Part shown: positions 8,377 through 16,610 of the stretch, one piece after another
Position numbering within the stretch: position 1 is the stretch's first letter
Layout of the letters: every line of letters starts with the position of its first letter
Origin: Brevundimonas sp.
GTDB taxonomy: Bacteria; Pseudomonadota; Alphaproteobacteria; Caulobacterales; Caulobacteraceae
Length of the DNA stretch: 38,821 bases
Reading direction: 5' to 3'
Assembly (NCBI RefSeq): GCF_029945885.1
Contig: NZ_JAQSDK010000033.1
Location: forward strand, 1-38,821
Program-made: the position numbers and the translations under genes
Notes under the pieces: model-generated
The model's database searches: none
The model's input: the letters and a program-made list of their open reading frames with translations, nothing else
What the model was told of the DNA's origin: nothing

Positions 8377-8952
8377 ATGCAAGCGCGAACCACCGGTGCG
8401 CCGGGGCCCCTTCTCGACCTGATCTGCCACCCCGTCGGGTCCGCCGGGCCGGTGGCGCGGCTGACGGTCAGTGCCTTCCGCCCGGAGCCGTCGGTGCTGG
8501 CGCTGGACTATGTCCTGACCGGTGACCTGTTCCGGGTGCTCGTGCCCGGCCCGACAGCCCCAGGCCGGGCTGACGACCTGTGGCGGCACACCTGTTTCGA
8601 GGCCTTCATTCGCACGGGTGACGGGCCCGGCTATCATGAGGTCAATCTGTCCCCGTCGGGCGAATGGGCTGTCTATGGCTTCGACGGCTACCGGCAGGGC
8701 GGAACCGCGCCGGCCGGGGTGGCAAGCGAGTCCGTCCTGCGGGCATCGGATGACGATCATCTGGCCCTGACCGCGATTCTGCGTCTGGACGACCTCGATC
8801 CCGCCCTGGCCTGGTCCGTCGGTCTGTCGGCAGTCGTTGAAGACGCCGACGACGGCCTTTCCTACTGGGCCCTGGCCCATCCGTCGGACACGCCCGACTT
8901 CCATCATCCCGACTCCTTTGTCCTGACCCTGCCGCCCCCGGAGCCCGCATGA
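8377..8952 (+). CDS. DOMON-like domain protein of unknown function
   Basis: A 191-residue soluble protein matching the 'DOMON-like' group found in Caulobacter and Sphingomonas, a beta-sandwich related to sugar- or haem-binding DOMON folds. The pattern [13 protein letters not shown] ... [21 protein letters not shown] is characteristic. No signal peptide or membrane segment is visible. Its stop overlaps the start of the DUF1343 gene by 4 bp (ATGA 8949-8952), so the two are translationally coupled. Because the partner is a NamZ-type muramidase, a role in cell-wall sugar recognition is possible, but that is inference only. Confidence 0.75.
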   Translation: MQARTTGAPGPLLDLICHPVGSAGPVARLTVSAFRPEPSVLALDYVLTGDLFRVLVPGPTAPGRADDLWRHTCFEAFIRTGDGPGYHEVNLSPSGEWAVYGFDGYRQGGTAPAGVASESVLRASDDDHLALTAILRLDDLDPALAWSVGLSAVVEDADDGLSYWALAHPSDTPDFHHPDSFVLTLPPPEPA

Positions 8953-10151
8953 AATTCGGCCTCGACCGCCTGCTGTCCGATCCTGAATTGCGTGCCCCCC
9001 TGAAGGGGCGGCGGGTGGCCCTGCTGGCGCATCCGGCCTCGGTCACGGCCGACCTGACCCATGCGATCGACGCCCTGACAGCCTGTACGGACCTGACCAT
9101 CACCGCCGCCTTCGGGCCGCAGCACGGCATGCGCGGCGACCTGCAGGACAATATGATGGAGTCCCCGGACTTCACCGATCCGGTGCACGGCTTTCCGGTG
9201 TTCAGCCTGTACGGCGAGGTGCGGCGACCGACCGAGGCGTCGATGCAGACCTTCGACGTGATGCTGGTCGATCTGCAGGACCTGGGCTGTCGCATCTACA
9301 CCTATGTCACGACCCTGCTCTATGTGCTGGAGGCGGCAGCCAGACACGGCAAGACGGTCTGGGTGCTGGACCGGCCCAACCCCGCCGGGCGTCCGGTCGA
9401 GGGGCTGACCCTGCTGCCGGGCTGGGAGAGTTTCGTCGGGGCCGGGCCGATGCCGATGCGGCACGGCGTGACCCTGGGCGAACTGGGTCACTGGTTCATC
9501 GACCACTTCAAACTGGACGTCGACTATCGCGTCATCGCGATGGAGGGCTGGTCGCCGGAGCAGGGGCCCGGCTTCGGCTGGCCGCTGGGTGAGCGCAGCT
9601 GGATCAATCCCAGCCCCAACGCCCCGAACCTGTCGATGGCGCGGGCCTATGCCGGGACGGTGATGCTGGAGGGCACGACCCTGTCCGAGGGGCGGGGCAC
9701 GACCCGGCCGCTGGAGCTGTTCGGGGCCCCCGACATCGACGCCCGGGCCGTGATCGCCGAAATGCAGGCGTTTGCGCCGCAGTGGCTGAAGGGCTGCCGG
9801 CTGCGCGACTGCTGGTTCGAGCCGACCTTCCACAAACACGTCGGCCAGCTGTGCAGCGGGGTCCAGATCCATGTCGACGACCCGGCCTATGATCACGACG
9901 CCTTCCAGCCGTGGCGGGTCCAGGCCCTGGGCTTCAAGGCGATCCGGCGGCTGTATCCCGACTATGAGCTGTGGCGGGATTTTCCGTATGAATACGCCTT
10001 CGGCAAGCTGGCCATCGACGTGATCAACGGCGGGCCGGGCCTGCGGGAATGGGTCGACCGGGCGGATGCGACGCCGGACGAGCTGGACGCGATGACCGGG
10101 CCGGACGAGCAGGCCTGGGCGAAGACCCGCAAGCCGTTCCTGCTGTATTGA
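8949..10151 (+). CDS. DUF1343/NamZ-family exo-beta-N-acetylmuramidase-like protein
   Basis: A 400-residue protein of the DUF1343 (YbbC/NamZ, GH171) family, whose characterised members remove N-acetylmuramic acid from the non-reducing ends of peptidoglycan fragments. Features include an N-terminal Rossmann-like part (GRRVALLAHPAS), FGPQHGMRGD at about residues 57-66, the LVDLQDLGCRIYTY stretch, and DRPNPAGRPVEG. The 'PQHG' position is more often 'PEHG' in family members I recall, so a Gln may replace an acidic residue; nearby acidic residues remain (NMMESPDF). No signal peptide is visible, suggesting a cytosolic recycling role. It is coupled by a 4-bp overlap to the DOMON-like gene. Confidence 0.82.
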   Translation: MKFGLDRLLSDPELRAPLKGRRVALLAHPASVTADLTHAIDALTACTDLTITAAFGPQHGMRGDLQDNMMESPDFTDPVHGFPVFSLYGEVRRPTEASMQTFDVMLVDLQDLGCRIYTYVTTLLYVLEAAARHGKTVWVLDRPNPAGRPVEGLTLLPGWESFVGAGPMPMRHGVTLGELGHWFIDHFKLDVDYRVIAMEGWSPEQGPGFGWPLGERSWINPSPNAPNLSMARAYAGTVMLEGTTLSEGRGTTRPLELFGAPDIDARAVIAEMQAFAPQWLKGCRLRDCWFEPTFHKHVGQLCSGVQIHVDDPAYDHDAFQPWRVQALGFKAIRRLYPDYELWRDFPYEYAFGKLAIDVINGGPGLREWVDRADATPDELDAMTGPDEQAWAKTRKPFLLY

Positions 10152-10160
10152 GTGCCTTTG

Positions 10161-10330
10161 CTTTCGTCATCCTCCGGCGAGCGTAGCGAGACCGGGGGAC
10201 CCAGCGGCGCCGAAGCGTAGCGAAGGCGATGACTCACCCGGCCGCGCTCTCGACAGCTTCGCGCTCTCGCGCGCCGCTGGGTCCCCCGGTCTGCGCCGCG
10301 AAGGCGCGGCTTGCCGGAGGATGACGAAAG
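10161..10330. repeat. Long-stem inverted repeat between convergent genes
   Basis: Two nested perfect arms are present. The outer 18 bp CTTTCGTCATCCTCCGGC (10161-10178) pairs with 10313-10330. The inner 20 bp starting ACCGGGGGACCC (10191-10210) pairs with 10271-10290. The middle is less regular. The element fills the gap between the converging DUF1343 and hydrolase genes. It has no T-run, so it is not a classic intrinsic terminator, but RNA from either strand would fold strongly. It may be a dispersed repeat or small non-autonomous element. Confidence 0.85.
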
Positions 10331-10349
10331 AAAGGGTTGTGCGGCCGGC

Positions 10350-11000
10350 TTACGCCGGGCGTTCTTCCAGCCGCTTGTCCAGATACAGGCCGACGCGGCG
10401 GTCGACGGCGTCGATATGGTCCTGCCAGAAATGGCTCGCGCCCTCTTCCAGCTCATAGTCGATGACGATGCCCTTCTGGGTGCGCAGCTTGTTGACGACG
10501 CGCTCGACCTCGACCGGCGGCACCACGGTGTCGGCGGTGCCGTGCAGGAACAGGCCCGAGGCGGGGCAGGGGGCCAGGAAGCTGAAGTCGTACATGTTCG
10601 AGGGCGGCGAGACGGAGATGAAGCCGTCCGTCTCGGGCCGGCGCATCAGCAGCTGCATGCCGATATAGGCCCCGAACTGGTAGCCGGCGACCCAGGTCTG
10701 GGTGGCGGCCGGGTTGTTCGACTGCAGCCAGTCCAGGGCGGTGGCGGCATCCGCCAGCTCACCGATACCGGAATCGAACTCACCCTGGGACTTGCCCACG
10801 CCGCGGCTGTTGTAGCGCAGCGTCGCGAAGCCGCGCTTCTGGAACAGCTGGTACAGGGTGACCGTCACCGGGTTGTTCATATGCCCGCCCGCCTTGGGGT
10901 GGGGGTGCAGGATCAGGGCGATGGGCGCATTGGGGCGCTTGCCGGGGGAATAACGACCTTCGATACGGCCGGAGGCGCCGGGCAGGATGACTTCAGGCAT
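10350..11000 (-). CDS. Alpha/beta hydrolase-fold protein with altered nucleophile
   Basis: A 216-residue protein of the short proteobacterial alpha/beta-hydrolase group. It has the HPHPKAGGHMNNPV oxyanion region (residues 32-45), FATLRYNSRGVGKSQGEFD, and the usual Asp (D157 in HGTADTVVP) and His (H190 in GASHFW). The nucleophile elbow reads GYQFGA, so the expected Ser is Gln (Q108). Related proteins usually have G-x-S-F-G-A. It may therefore be a non-hydrolytic, ligand-binding member, or use another mechanism. No signal peptide is seen. It converges on the DUF1343 gene across the long inverted repeat and is divergent from iscR. Confidence 0.85.
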   Translation of the reverse strand: MPEVILPGASGRIEGRYSPGKRPNAPIALILHPHPKAGGHMNNPVTVTLYQLFQKRGFATLRYNSRGVGKSQGEFDSGIGELADAATALDWLQSNNPAATQTWVAGYQFGAYIGMQLLMRRPETDGFISVSPPSNMYDFSFLAPCPASGLFLHGTADTVVPPVEVERVVNKLRTQKGIVIDYELEEGASHFWQDHIDAVDRRVGLYLDKRLEERPA

Positions 11001-11044
11001 GGGGGCTCGAAAAATCCGTTCAACTGTCGTTTCGCGGCTGCGTA

Positions 11045-11077
11045 ATACTTGACTGCGCTAGTGGGACTTTATATGTC
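11045..11077 (+). promoter_or_regulatory. Candidate promoter and IscR operator for the suf operon
   Basis: ATACTTGACT (11045-11054) matches the left half of the type 1 IscR consensus exactly, and TAGTGGGA (11059-11066) is a weaker right half. The TTGACT within it is a good -35, and TATGTC at 11072-11077 is a fair -10 with a 17-bp spacer. The operator thus overlaps the promoter, as expected for repression by Fe-S-loaded IscR. The start codon of iscR is 82 bp further on. Confidence 0.6.
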
Positions 11078-11159
11078 CGGCAAGCGCGCCGCAGCCTTCT
11101 TGAAGGCGCGGGTTCTAGCACAACAGCCCCGAAATGCGCGCGATTTTTGAAGGTGGACC

Positions 11160-11624
11160 ATGCGTCTGTCGACCAAGGGACGATATGCGGTGATGGCGAT
11201 GGCCGATCTGGCCCGGAACGGGACCGATCGCGCGGTGTCGCTGGCCGAGATCGCCACGCGCCAGGAGATCTCGCTCAGCTACCTCGAACAGCTGTTCGCG
11301 CGGCTGCGCAAGAGCGGTCTGGTCAAGAGCGTGCGCGGGCCCGGCGGCGGCTATCGTCTGGCCAAGGGGGCGCATGAGACCGTGGTGGCCGAGATCGTCT
11401 TTGCCGTCGACGAACCGATCCGGGCCACCCGCTGCACCGGTCATACCTCGCCCAAGGGCTGTATGATGGCCGGGGAACGCTGCATCACCCACAATCTGTG
11501 GGAGGATCTGGGCGACGAAATTCACCGCTTCCTGGCGCAGGTGTCGCTGGAGGATGTGGTCTTGAACCGAACCGGGGCGCGGCGACGCAATGCCGGTGAT
11601 GACAGTGTTGGAGCGGCGGCGTGA
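11160..11624 (+). CDS. iscR: Rrf2-family Fe-S regulator IscR
   Basis: A 154-residue transcription factor. The N-terminal winged helix-turn-helix (residues 1-75; MRLSTKGRYAVMAMADLA, GPGGGYRLAK) binds DNA. The cluster ligands are probably C92, C101, C108 and H111 (RCTGH ... GC ... RCITH), a spacing a little different from E. coli (C92, C98, C104, H107) but similar to alphaproteobacterial IscR. It senses Fe-S sufficiency and should repress this operon. AAGGTGG a few bases upstream is the ribosome binding site. The stop overlaps the GTG start of the next gene by 4 bp. A candidate operator lies at 11045-11069. Confidence 0.93.
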   Translation: MRLSTKGRYAVMAMADLARNGTDRAVSLAEIATRQEISLSYLEQLFARLRKSGLVKSVRGPGGGYRLAKGAHETVVAEIVFAVDEPIRATRCTGHTSPKGCMMAGERCITHNLWEDLGDEIHRFLAQVSLEDVVLNRTGARRRNAGDDSVGAAA

Positions 11625-12760
11625 GCGCGATCTATCTGGACTACAATGCTTCCGGCCTCGTGCGCCCCGAGGTCCAGGCCATCATGGCCGCGGCCCTGGC
11701 CGACAACGGCAACCCGAATGCCGTCCATGCCGCCGGGCGTCGCGCCCGGGCCCGGATCGAGACGGCCCGGGCCCAGGTGGCCGAACTGGTCGGGGTCGAT
11801 CCGACCGCCGTGGTGTTTTCGTCGGGCGGGACCGAGTCCAACGGCCAGGCCCTGGTCAGCGCCCTGGCCGCCGGTTGCGAGCGGCTGATCATCAGCGCTA
11901 CCGAACATCCCTGTGTCGCCGAGACGGCCCTGACCTTCGGCCATCCGGTCGAGACCCTGCCGGTCGACGACCAGGGGGTGATCGACCTGGCCTGGCTGGC
12001 CGAGGCCCTGCAGCGGCCGGGTCGCGCTGTGGTCGCCGTCCATCATGCCAATAACGAGACCGGGGTGATCCAGCCGATCGCCGAGGCCGCGCGTCTGGTC
12101 CATGCCGCCGACGGCTGGATGCATGTCGACGCCATCCAGTCGGCGGGCAAGATCCCGGTCGATATGGCGGCGCTGGACGCCGACACCCTGACCCTGTCCG
12201 GCCACAAGCTGGGCGGGCCGCAGGGCATCGGGGCGCTGATCTCGCGCGAGGGCCTGCCGGTCGTGCGCATGGTGCACGGCTCCAGCCAGGAGCGCGGCCT
12301 GCGCGCCGGGACCGAGAATACCCCCGGCATCGCCGGCTTCGGTGAGGCCGCGGTCTGCGCCCTGCGCGACCTGCCGGAGAGCGTGAGCCACGCCGCCTGG
12401 CGTGACGCCGCGGCCGAGGCAGTCACGGCGGCCGGGGCCACGGTTCTGGGGGCCAAGGCCGAGCGTCTGCCCAACACCCTGTTCATGGCCGTGCCCGACT
12501 GGGACAGCCCGCAGCAGTTGATCACCCTCGACCTGCAGGGGGTGATGGTCTCGGCCGGATCGGCCTGTTCCTCGGGCAAGACCAAGCCGTCCAAGGCTGT
12601 CTCGGCCATGGGACTGTACGACCTGGAGACCGGCGGGGTGCGCATCTCCGGCGGCTGGGGCACGACCGAGGCCGACTGGCAGCGGTTCGCCGACCTGTGG
12701 GTCGCCGCCTACGCCCGGCACCGTGCCCGGCTGACCGAACGCGCGAAGGAAACCGCCTGA
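11621..12760 (+). CDS. iscS: Cysteine desulfurase, IscS/NifS-type (class I)
   Basis: A 379-residue PLP enzyme that takes sulfur from L-cysteine and passes it as a persulfide to the Fe-S scaffold. The PLP lysine is K196 (SGHKLGGPQG); the catalytic cysteine is C316 (SAGSACSSGK) on the long mobile loop typical of class I enzymes. H96 (TEHP) and the HANNETG motif (142-148) fit the family. It starts with GTG 11621, overlapping the iscR stop. The operon also carries sufS, a class II desulfurase, so two sulfur donors are co-expressed. No sufE or iscU is visible in the window. Its symbol in other genomes may be sufS1 or nifS. Confidence 0.9.
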   Translation: MSAIYLDYNASGLVRPEVQAIMAAALADNGNPNAVHAAGRRARARIETARAQVAELVGVDPTAVVFSSGGTESNGQALVSALAAGCERLIISATEHPCVAETALTFGHPVETLPVDDQGVIDLAWLAEALQRPGRAVVAVHHANNETGVIQPIAEAARLVHAADGWMHVDAIQSAGKIPVDMAALDADTLTLSGHKLGGPQGIGALISREGLPVVRMVHGSSQERGLRAGTENTPGIAGFGEAAVCALRDLPESVSHAAWRDAAAEAVTAAGATVLGAKAERLPNTLFMAVPDWDSPQQLITLDLQGVMVSAGSACSSGKTKPSKAVSAMGLYDLETGGVRISGGWGTTEADWQRFADLWVAAYARHRARLTERAKETA

Positions 12761-12763
12761 GCC

Positions 12764-14230
12764 ATGGCCGCTGTCCAGAAGACCATCGACGCCGTCGCCG
12801 CCCTCGAGAAATACGAGCACGGCTTCAGCTCGGACATCGAACAGGAGTTCGCCCCCAAGGGGCTGAACGCCGACATCGTGCGCTTCATCTCCGAGAAGAA
12901 GGGCGAGCCGGCGTGGATGCTGGAATGGCGGCTGGCCGCCTATGAGCGCTGGCTGGCGATGGAGGAGCCGACCTGGTCGTCGGTGAAATACACGCCCGTC
13001 GACTATCAGGAGCTGTTCTACTACGCCGCGCCGAAGAAAAAGGACGGGCCCAAGAGCCTGGACGAGGTCGATCCGGAGATCCTGGCCATCTATGCCAAGC
13101 TGGGCATTCCGCTGGGCGAGCAGGCGGTTCTGGCCGGGGTCGAGGGTGCGCCCCGCTATGCGGTGGACGCGGTGTTCGACAGTGTCAGCGTGGTCACCAC
13201 CTTCAAGGCCGAGCTGGCCAAGGTTGGCGTCATTTTCATGCCGATTTCCGAGGCCTTGCGCGAACATCCTGAGCTGGTGCGCAAATATCTGGGCTCGGTC
13301 GTGCCGGTCTCGGACAACTATTTCGCCGCCCTGAACAGCGCGGTCTTTTCGGACGGGTCCTTCGTCTACATCCCGCCGGGCGTGCGCTGCCCGATGGAGC
13401 TGTCGACCTATTTCCGCATCAATGCCTCCAACACCGGCCAGTTCGAGCGCACGCTGATCATCGCCGACAAGGGGGCCTATTGCTCGTATCTGGAGGGTTG
13501 CACGGCCCCGATGCGCGACGAGAACCAGCTGCACGCCGCCGTGGTCGAACTGGTGGTGCTGGACGACGCCGAGATCAAATATTCGACGGTGCAGAACTGG
13601 TACCCCGGCGACGCCGAGGGCAGGGGCGGCATCTACAACTTCGTCACCAAGCGCGCCGACTGCCGCGGCGACCGGGCCAAGGTGTCATGGACCCAGGTCG
13701 AGACCGGCTCGGCCGTGACGTGGAAATATCCGTCCTGCATCCTGAAGGGCGAGGACAGCTCGGGCGAATTCTATTCGATCGCCATCACCAACGGTCACCA
13801 ACAGGCCGACACCGGCACCAAGATGATCCATCTGGGCAAGAATTCGAAGAGCCGGATCATCGCCAAGGCCGTGTCGGCGGGCAAGTCGGACTCGACCTAT
13901 CGCGGCCTGGTCTCGGTGCATCCGAAGGCGACGGGGGTGCGCAACTTCACCCAGTGCGACAGCCTGCTGATCGGCGGCGACTGCGGCAGCCACACCGTGC
14001 CCTATATCGAGGCCCGCAACGGCTCGGCCCAGCTGGAGCATGAGGCGACGACGACGCGGTTGAGCGACGACCAGATGTTTTATGCGCAGCAGCGCGGGCT
14101 GAGCCAGGAAGAGGCCGTGGCCCTGCTGGTCAACGGCTTCGTCCGCGACGTGATGCAGAAACTGCCGATGGAGTTCGCCGTCGAGGCGCAGAAGCTGGTG
14201 GCGATTTCGCTGGAGGGATCAGTCGGATGA
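12764..14230 (+). CDS. sufB: Fe-S cluster scaffold subunit SufB
   Basis: A 488-residue SufB that forms the SufBC2D scaffold on which nascent clusters are built in the cytosol. Recognisable segments include [15 protein letters not shown], the beta-helix region [29 protein letters not shown], and the C-terminal [23 protein letters not shown], which carries the conserved cysteine. A C-terminal helical part ([18 protein letters not shown]) docks SufC. It starts 3 bp after the desulfurase stop. Its own stop overlaps a possible ATG (14227) of the next frame, but the better start for the downstream antitoxin is at 14275. sufC, normally next, is displaced about 600 bp by a toxin-antitoxin pair. Confidence 0.97.
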   Translation: MAAVQKTIDAVAALEKYEHGFSSDIEQEFAPKGLNADIVRFISEKKGEPAWMLEWRLAAYERWLAMEEPTWSSVKYTPVDYQELFYYAAPKKKDGPKSLDEVDPEILAIYAKLGIPLGEQAVLAGVEGAPRYAVDAVFDSVSVVTTFKAELAKVGVIFMPISEALREHPELVRKYLGSVVPVSDNYFAALNSAVFSDGSFVYIPPGVRCPMELSTYFRINASNTGQFERTLIIADKGAYCSYLEGCTAPMRDENQLHAAVVELVVLDDAEIKYSTVQNWYPGDAEGRGGIYNFVTKRADCRGDRAKVSWTQVETGSAVTWKYPSCILKGEDSSGEFYSIAITNGHQQADTGTKMIHLGKNSKSRIIAKAVSAGKSDSTYRGLVSVHPKATGVRNFTQCDSLLIGGDCGSHTVPYIEARNGSAQLEHEATTTRLSDDQMFYAQQRGLSQEEAVALLVNGFVRDVMQKLPMEFAVEAQKLVAISLEGSVG

Positions 14231-14274
14231 CCGATGGGCAAGCAGGCGATCGCACCAGTGCTGGAGGAGACCTG

Positions 14275-14535
14275 ATGGAGACCATCGCCGTTCCGTTCCA
14301 GTCCGATGCAGCCGACCGCCTCAAGCGCGCGGCAGCGGAAATCGGTATGCCGCTGGAGGCTTTCATCGCCTCGGCTGCCGAGCAGTTCGTCACCGACAAT
14401 GAGGCCCGTCTGGGCGACCCGCTTTCGCCCGAACAGGTCGCTGCGATCGAGCAGGGACTGGCCGATGTCGCGGCCGGGCAGACTTCTTCCCACGCCGAGG
14501 TTTTTGAGGAGTTGAAGGACCGCTTCGCTCGATGA
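14275..14535 (+). CDS. Type II antitoxin of a RelE/ParE-type module, embedded in the suf operon
   Basis: An 86-residue protein with a probable ribbon-helix-helix N-terminus (TIAVPFQSDAADRLKRAAAE) and the acidic C-terminal tail usual in ParD/RelB-type antitoxins (QGLADVAAGQ ... EELKDRFAR). The start is ATG 14275, because GGAGG at 14263-14267 lies 7 bases before it; an upstream in-frame ATG (14227) overlaps the sufB stop but has a weaker context. It would neutralise the toxin and probably bind DNA. The 4-bp overlap with the toxin gene is typical of such pairs. Its codons have more A and T in third positions than sufB and sufC, suggesting later arrival. Confidence 0.78.
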   Translation: METIAVPFQSDAADRLKRAAAEIGMPLEAFIASAAEQFVTDNEARLGDPLSPEQVAAIEQGLADVAAGQTSSHAEVFEELKDRFAR

Positions 14536-14837
14536 GACAGGTGCGATGGTCAAGGGAGGCCCGGGATGCGCAGCGCGCCTGGCTCGACCACCTTGAGACC
14601 ATCGACCCACGCCTGACTGATCGCGCCCTGGCGGAAAGTGAAGCGCTTTCGACCAGTACCGGAAAGCGCCCCTATAGCTTTCGCCCCTCACGTTGGGGCG
14701 GACTTCGGGAAGCAAGCCTTATCCGGTGGCACAAGATCATCGTCTTTCAAGTGACGAAGGACGCAGTTGCCATCATCGCCTTCTACGACGCGCGGCAGAA
14801 TTTGAGCCGCGTTCACCCCACGACCGAGTCCAACTGA
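14532..14837 (+). CDS. RelE/ParE-superfamily toxin, embedded in the suf operon
   Basis: A 101-residue protein of the RelE/ParE fold. Signs are the basic N-terminal strand (VRWSREARDAQRAWLDHLE), a helical hairpin, and the late beta-strand block (HKIIVFQVTKDAVAIIAFYDAR). ParE members poison gyrase and RelE members cleave mRNA; which applies cannot be told from sequence alone. It overlaps the antitoxin stop by 4 bp (ATGA), and its TGA is immediately followed by the sufC ATG. No disabling mutation is seen. Lower GC than its neighbours fits insertion into an existing sufB-sufC junction. Confidence 0.78.
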   Translation: MRQVRWSREARDAQRAWLDHLETIDPRLTDRALAESEALSTSTGKRPYSFRPSRWGGLREASLIRWHKIIVFQVTKDAVAIIAFYDARQNLSRVHPTTESN

Positions 14838-15587
14838 ATGCTCTCTATCCAAAACCTCCACGTCGCCATCGGTGACAAACCCATCCTCAACGGCCTGACG
14901 CTCGACGTTCCGGCGGGGGAGGTGCATGCGATCATGGGGCCGAACGGGGCCGGCAAGTCGACGCTGGGCTATGCCCTGTCGGGGCGGCCCGGCTATGAGG
15001 CGACCGAGGGCGCGGTCAGCTGGAAGGGCGAGGACCTGCTGGCGCTGGACCCGGCCGCGCGGGCGGCGCACGGCGTCTTCCTGTCGTTCCAGTATCCGAT
15101 CGAGATCCCCGGCGTGCCGGCGCTGACGTTTGTGCGCACGGCGCTGAATGCGCAGAAGCGCGCCCGCGGCGAGGAGGAGGTCTCGGCCCCCGCCTTCCTG
15201 AAACAGGTCAGGGCGGCGTCGAGCGCGCTGAAGATGGATTTCGACATGCTGAAGCGGCCGCTCAATGTCGGCTTTTCCGGCGGCGAAAAGAAGCGGATGG
15301 AGATCCTGCAGATGGCCCTGCTGGAGCCGTCGCTGCTGATCCTGGACGAGACCGATTCCGGTCTGGACATCGATGCGCTGCGGATCGTCGCGGACGGGGT
15401 CAATGCGATGCGCTCGCCCGAGCGGGCCATGCTGGTGATCACCCACTATCAGCGGCTGCTGGACTATATCAAACCGGACCGGGTGCATGTGCTGGTGGCC
15501 GGCCGGATCGTCGCCTCGGGCGGGCCGGAGCTGGCGCATCAGCTGGAGGCGGAGGGCTACGACCAGTACCTTCCGGCGGCGGCGTGA
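14838..15587 (+). CDS. sufC: SufC ATPase of the SufBCD scaffold
   Basis: A 249-residue ABC-type ATPase that dimerises on SufB-SufD and drives the conformational change needed for cluster assembly. The Walker A motif GPNGAGKST is near residues 34-42, the signature is FSGGEKKRMEI, and Walker B is LLILDETDSGLD, with the SufC-type QYPIEIPGV segment following the Q-loop. The ATG directly abuts the toxin stop codon (0 bp), so its translation probably depends on ribosomes terminating in the toxin gene. The stop overlaps the sufD GTG start by 4 bp. Confidence 0.97.
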   Translation: MLSIQNLHVAIGDKPILNGLTLDVPAGEVHAIMGPNGAGKSTLGYALSGRPGYEATEGAVSWKGEDLLALDPAARAAHGVFLSFQYPIEIPGVPALTFVRTALNAQKRARGEEEVSAPAFLKQVRAASSALKMDFDMLKRPLNVGFSGGEKKRMEILQMALLEPSLLILDETDSGLDIDALRIVADGVNAMRSPERAMLVITHYQRLLDYIKPDRVHVLVAGRIVASGGPELAHQLEAEGYDQYLPAAA

Positions 15588-16606
15588 ACGCGCCCGTCCG
15601 CATCGATCTGACCGACGCCACCACCTTCCCGAACCGTCGGGTCGAGACGTGGAAATATTCGGACCTGGCGCGCGGGCTGCGCGATGCGCCGCCGCCGTCG
15701 CCGCCGGGGCTGATCCCCGGGGGCGGGCCCTTCTTCGCGATGGACGGGGACGGGGTGGTGTTCGCCAACGGCCGCGCCGTCGGGCCCGATGCCTATGTCG
15801 CCTATGGCGAGAAGACCCTGCGGCTGCGGTTCGTCTCGGACGCGGTCGGGACCGGTCATTCGACCGCCGTGCGCATCGCGGCGCGACCGGATGCGCACCT
15901 GCTGATCCTCGAGAGCCATGAGGGGCGGGGCTCGGCCTATGCGGCCCACAACCGGCTGACCATCGATCTGGCCGCCGGGGCCCATGTGACCCGGATCGTG
16001 CTGGTCGATGAGCCTGAGGACGCGGTCTCGATCACCGAGGCCACGGTCAATGTCGGCCAGGGGGCCACCTATCGGCAGACCGTGATCACCACCGGGGCCC
16101 GGCTGCAGCGGCTGGAGACGCGGGTCGTGCATGACGGCCACGGGGCCGATGTGCGGCTCGACGGCCTGTATCTGCTGACCGGCGGTCGCCAGTCCGACCA
16201 GACCACGGTCGTCGACCATGTCGGGCCGAACGGCCTGACCGCGCAGCTGACCAAGGGGGTGGTGCGTGACACCGCCCGCGGCGTCTTCCAGGGCAAGATC
16301 ATTGTCGAACGCGGGGCCGACGGCACCGACGCCCGCATGGGCCACCACGCCCTGATCCTCGGCGAGCGGGCCGAGGTCGACGCCAAGCCGGAACTGCAGA
16401 TCTATGCCGATGACGTGCAGTGCGCCCACGGCAATACGGTCGGCAATCTGGACGCGGACGCCCTGTTCTATCTGCAGCAGCGCGGCCTGCCGCTGGATGA
16501 GGCCACGGCCCTGCTGACCGAGGCCTTCCTGCGGGAGGTGACCGACCGGATCGAGCCCGAGGCGGTGCGGGATCTGGTTAATCAATGGTTGACGGAGCGG
16601 CTGTGA
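15584..16606 (+). CDS. sufD: SufD scaffold subunit
   Basis: A 340-residue SufD, a SufB paralogue with a right-handed parallel beta-helix that completes the SufBC2D complex and helps iron entry. The N-terminal RRVETWKYSDL and the C-terminal block QIYADDVQCAHGNTVGNLD followed by FYLQQRGLPLDEA are diagnostic. It begins with GTG 15584, overlapping the sufC stop. A Gly/Pro-rich stretch near residues 35-50 is probably a surface loop. sufS begins 4 bp after the stop. Confidence 0.95.
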   Translation: MNAPVRIDLTDATTFPNRRVETWKYSDLARGLRDAPPPSPPGLIPGGGPFFAMDGDGVVFANGRAVGPDAYVAYGEKTLRLRFVSDAVGTGHSTAVRIAARPDAHLLILESHEGRGSAYAAHNRLTIDLAAGAHVTRIVLVDEPEDAVSITEATVNVGQGATYRQTVITTGARLQRLETRVVHDGHGADVRLDGLYLLTGGRQSDQTTVVDHVGPNGLTAQLTKGVVRDTARGVFQGKIIVERGADGTDARMGHHALILGERAEVDAKPELQIYADDVQCAHGNTVGNLDADALFYLQQRGLPLDEATALLTEAFLREVTDRIEPEAVRDLVNQWLTERL

Positions 16607-16610
16607 GCTC

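Noticed and set aside
11522..13534. A 670-codon open frame on the minus strand
   Set aside because: It runs antisense to iscR, the desulfurase and sufB, whose protein motifs are unmistakable. Long antisense frames are expected in DNA with very GC-rich third positions.
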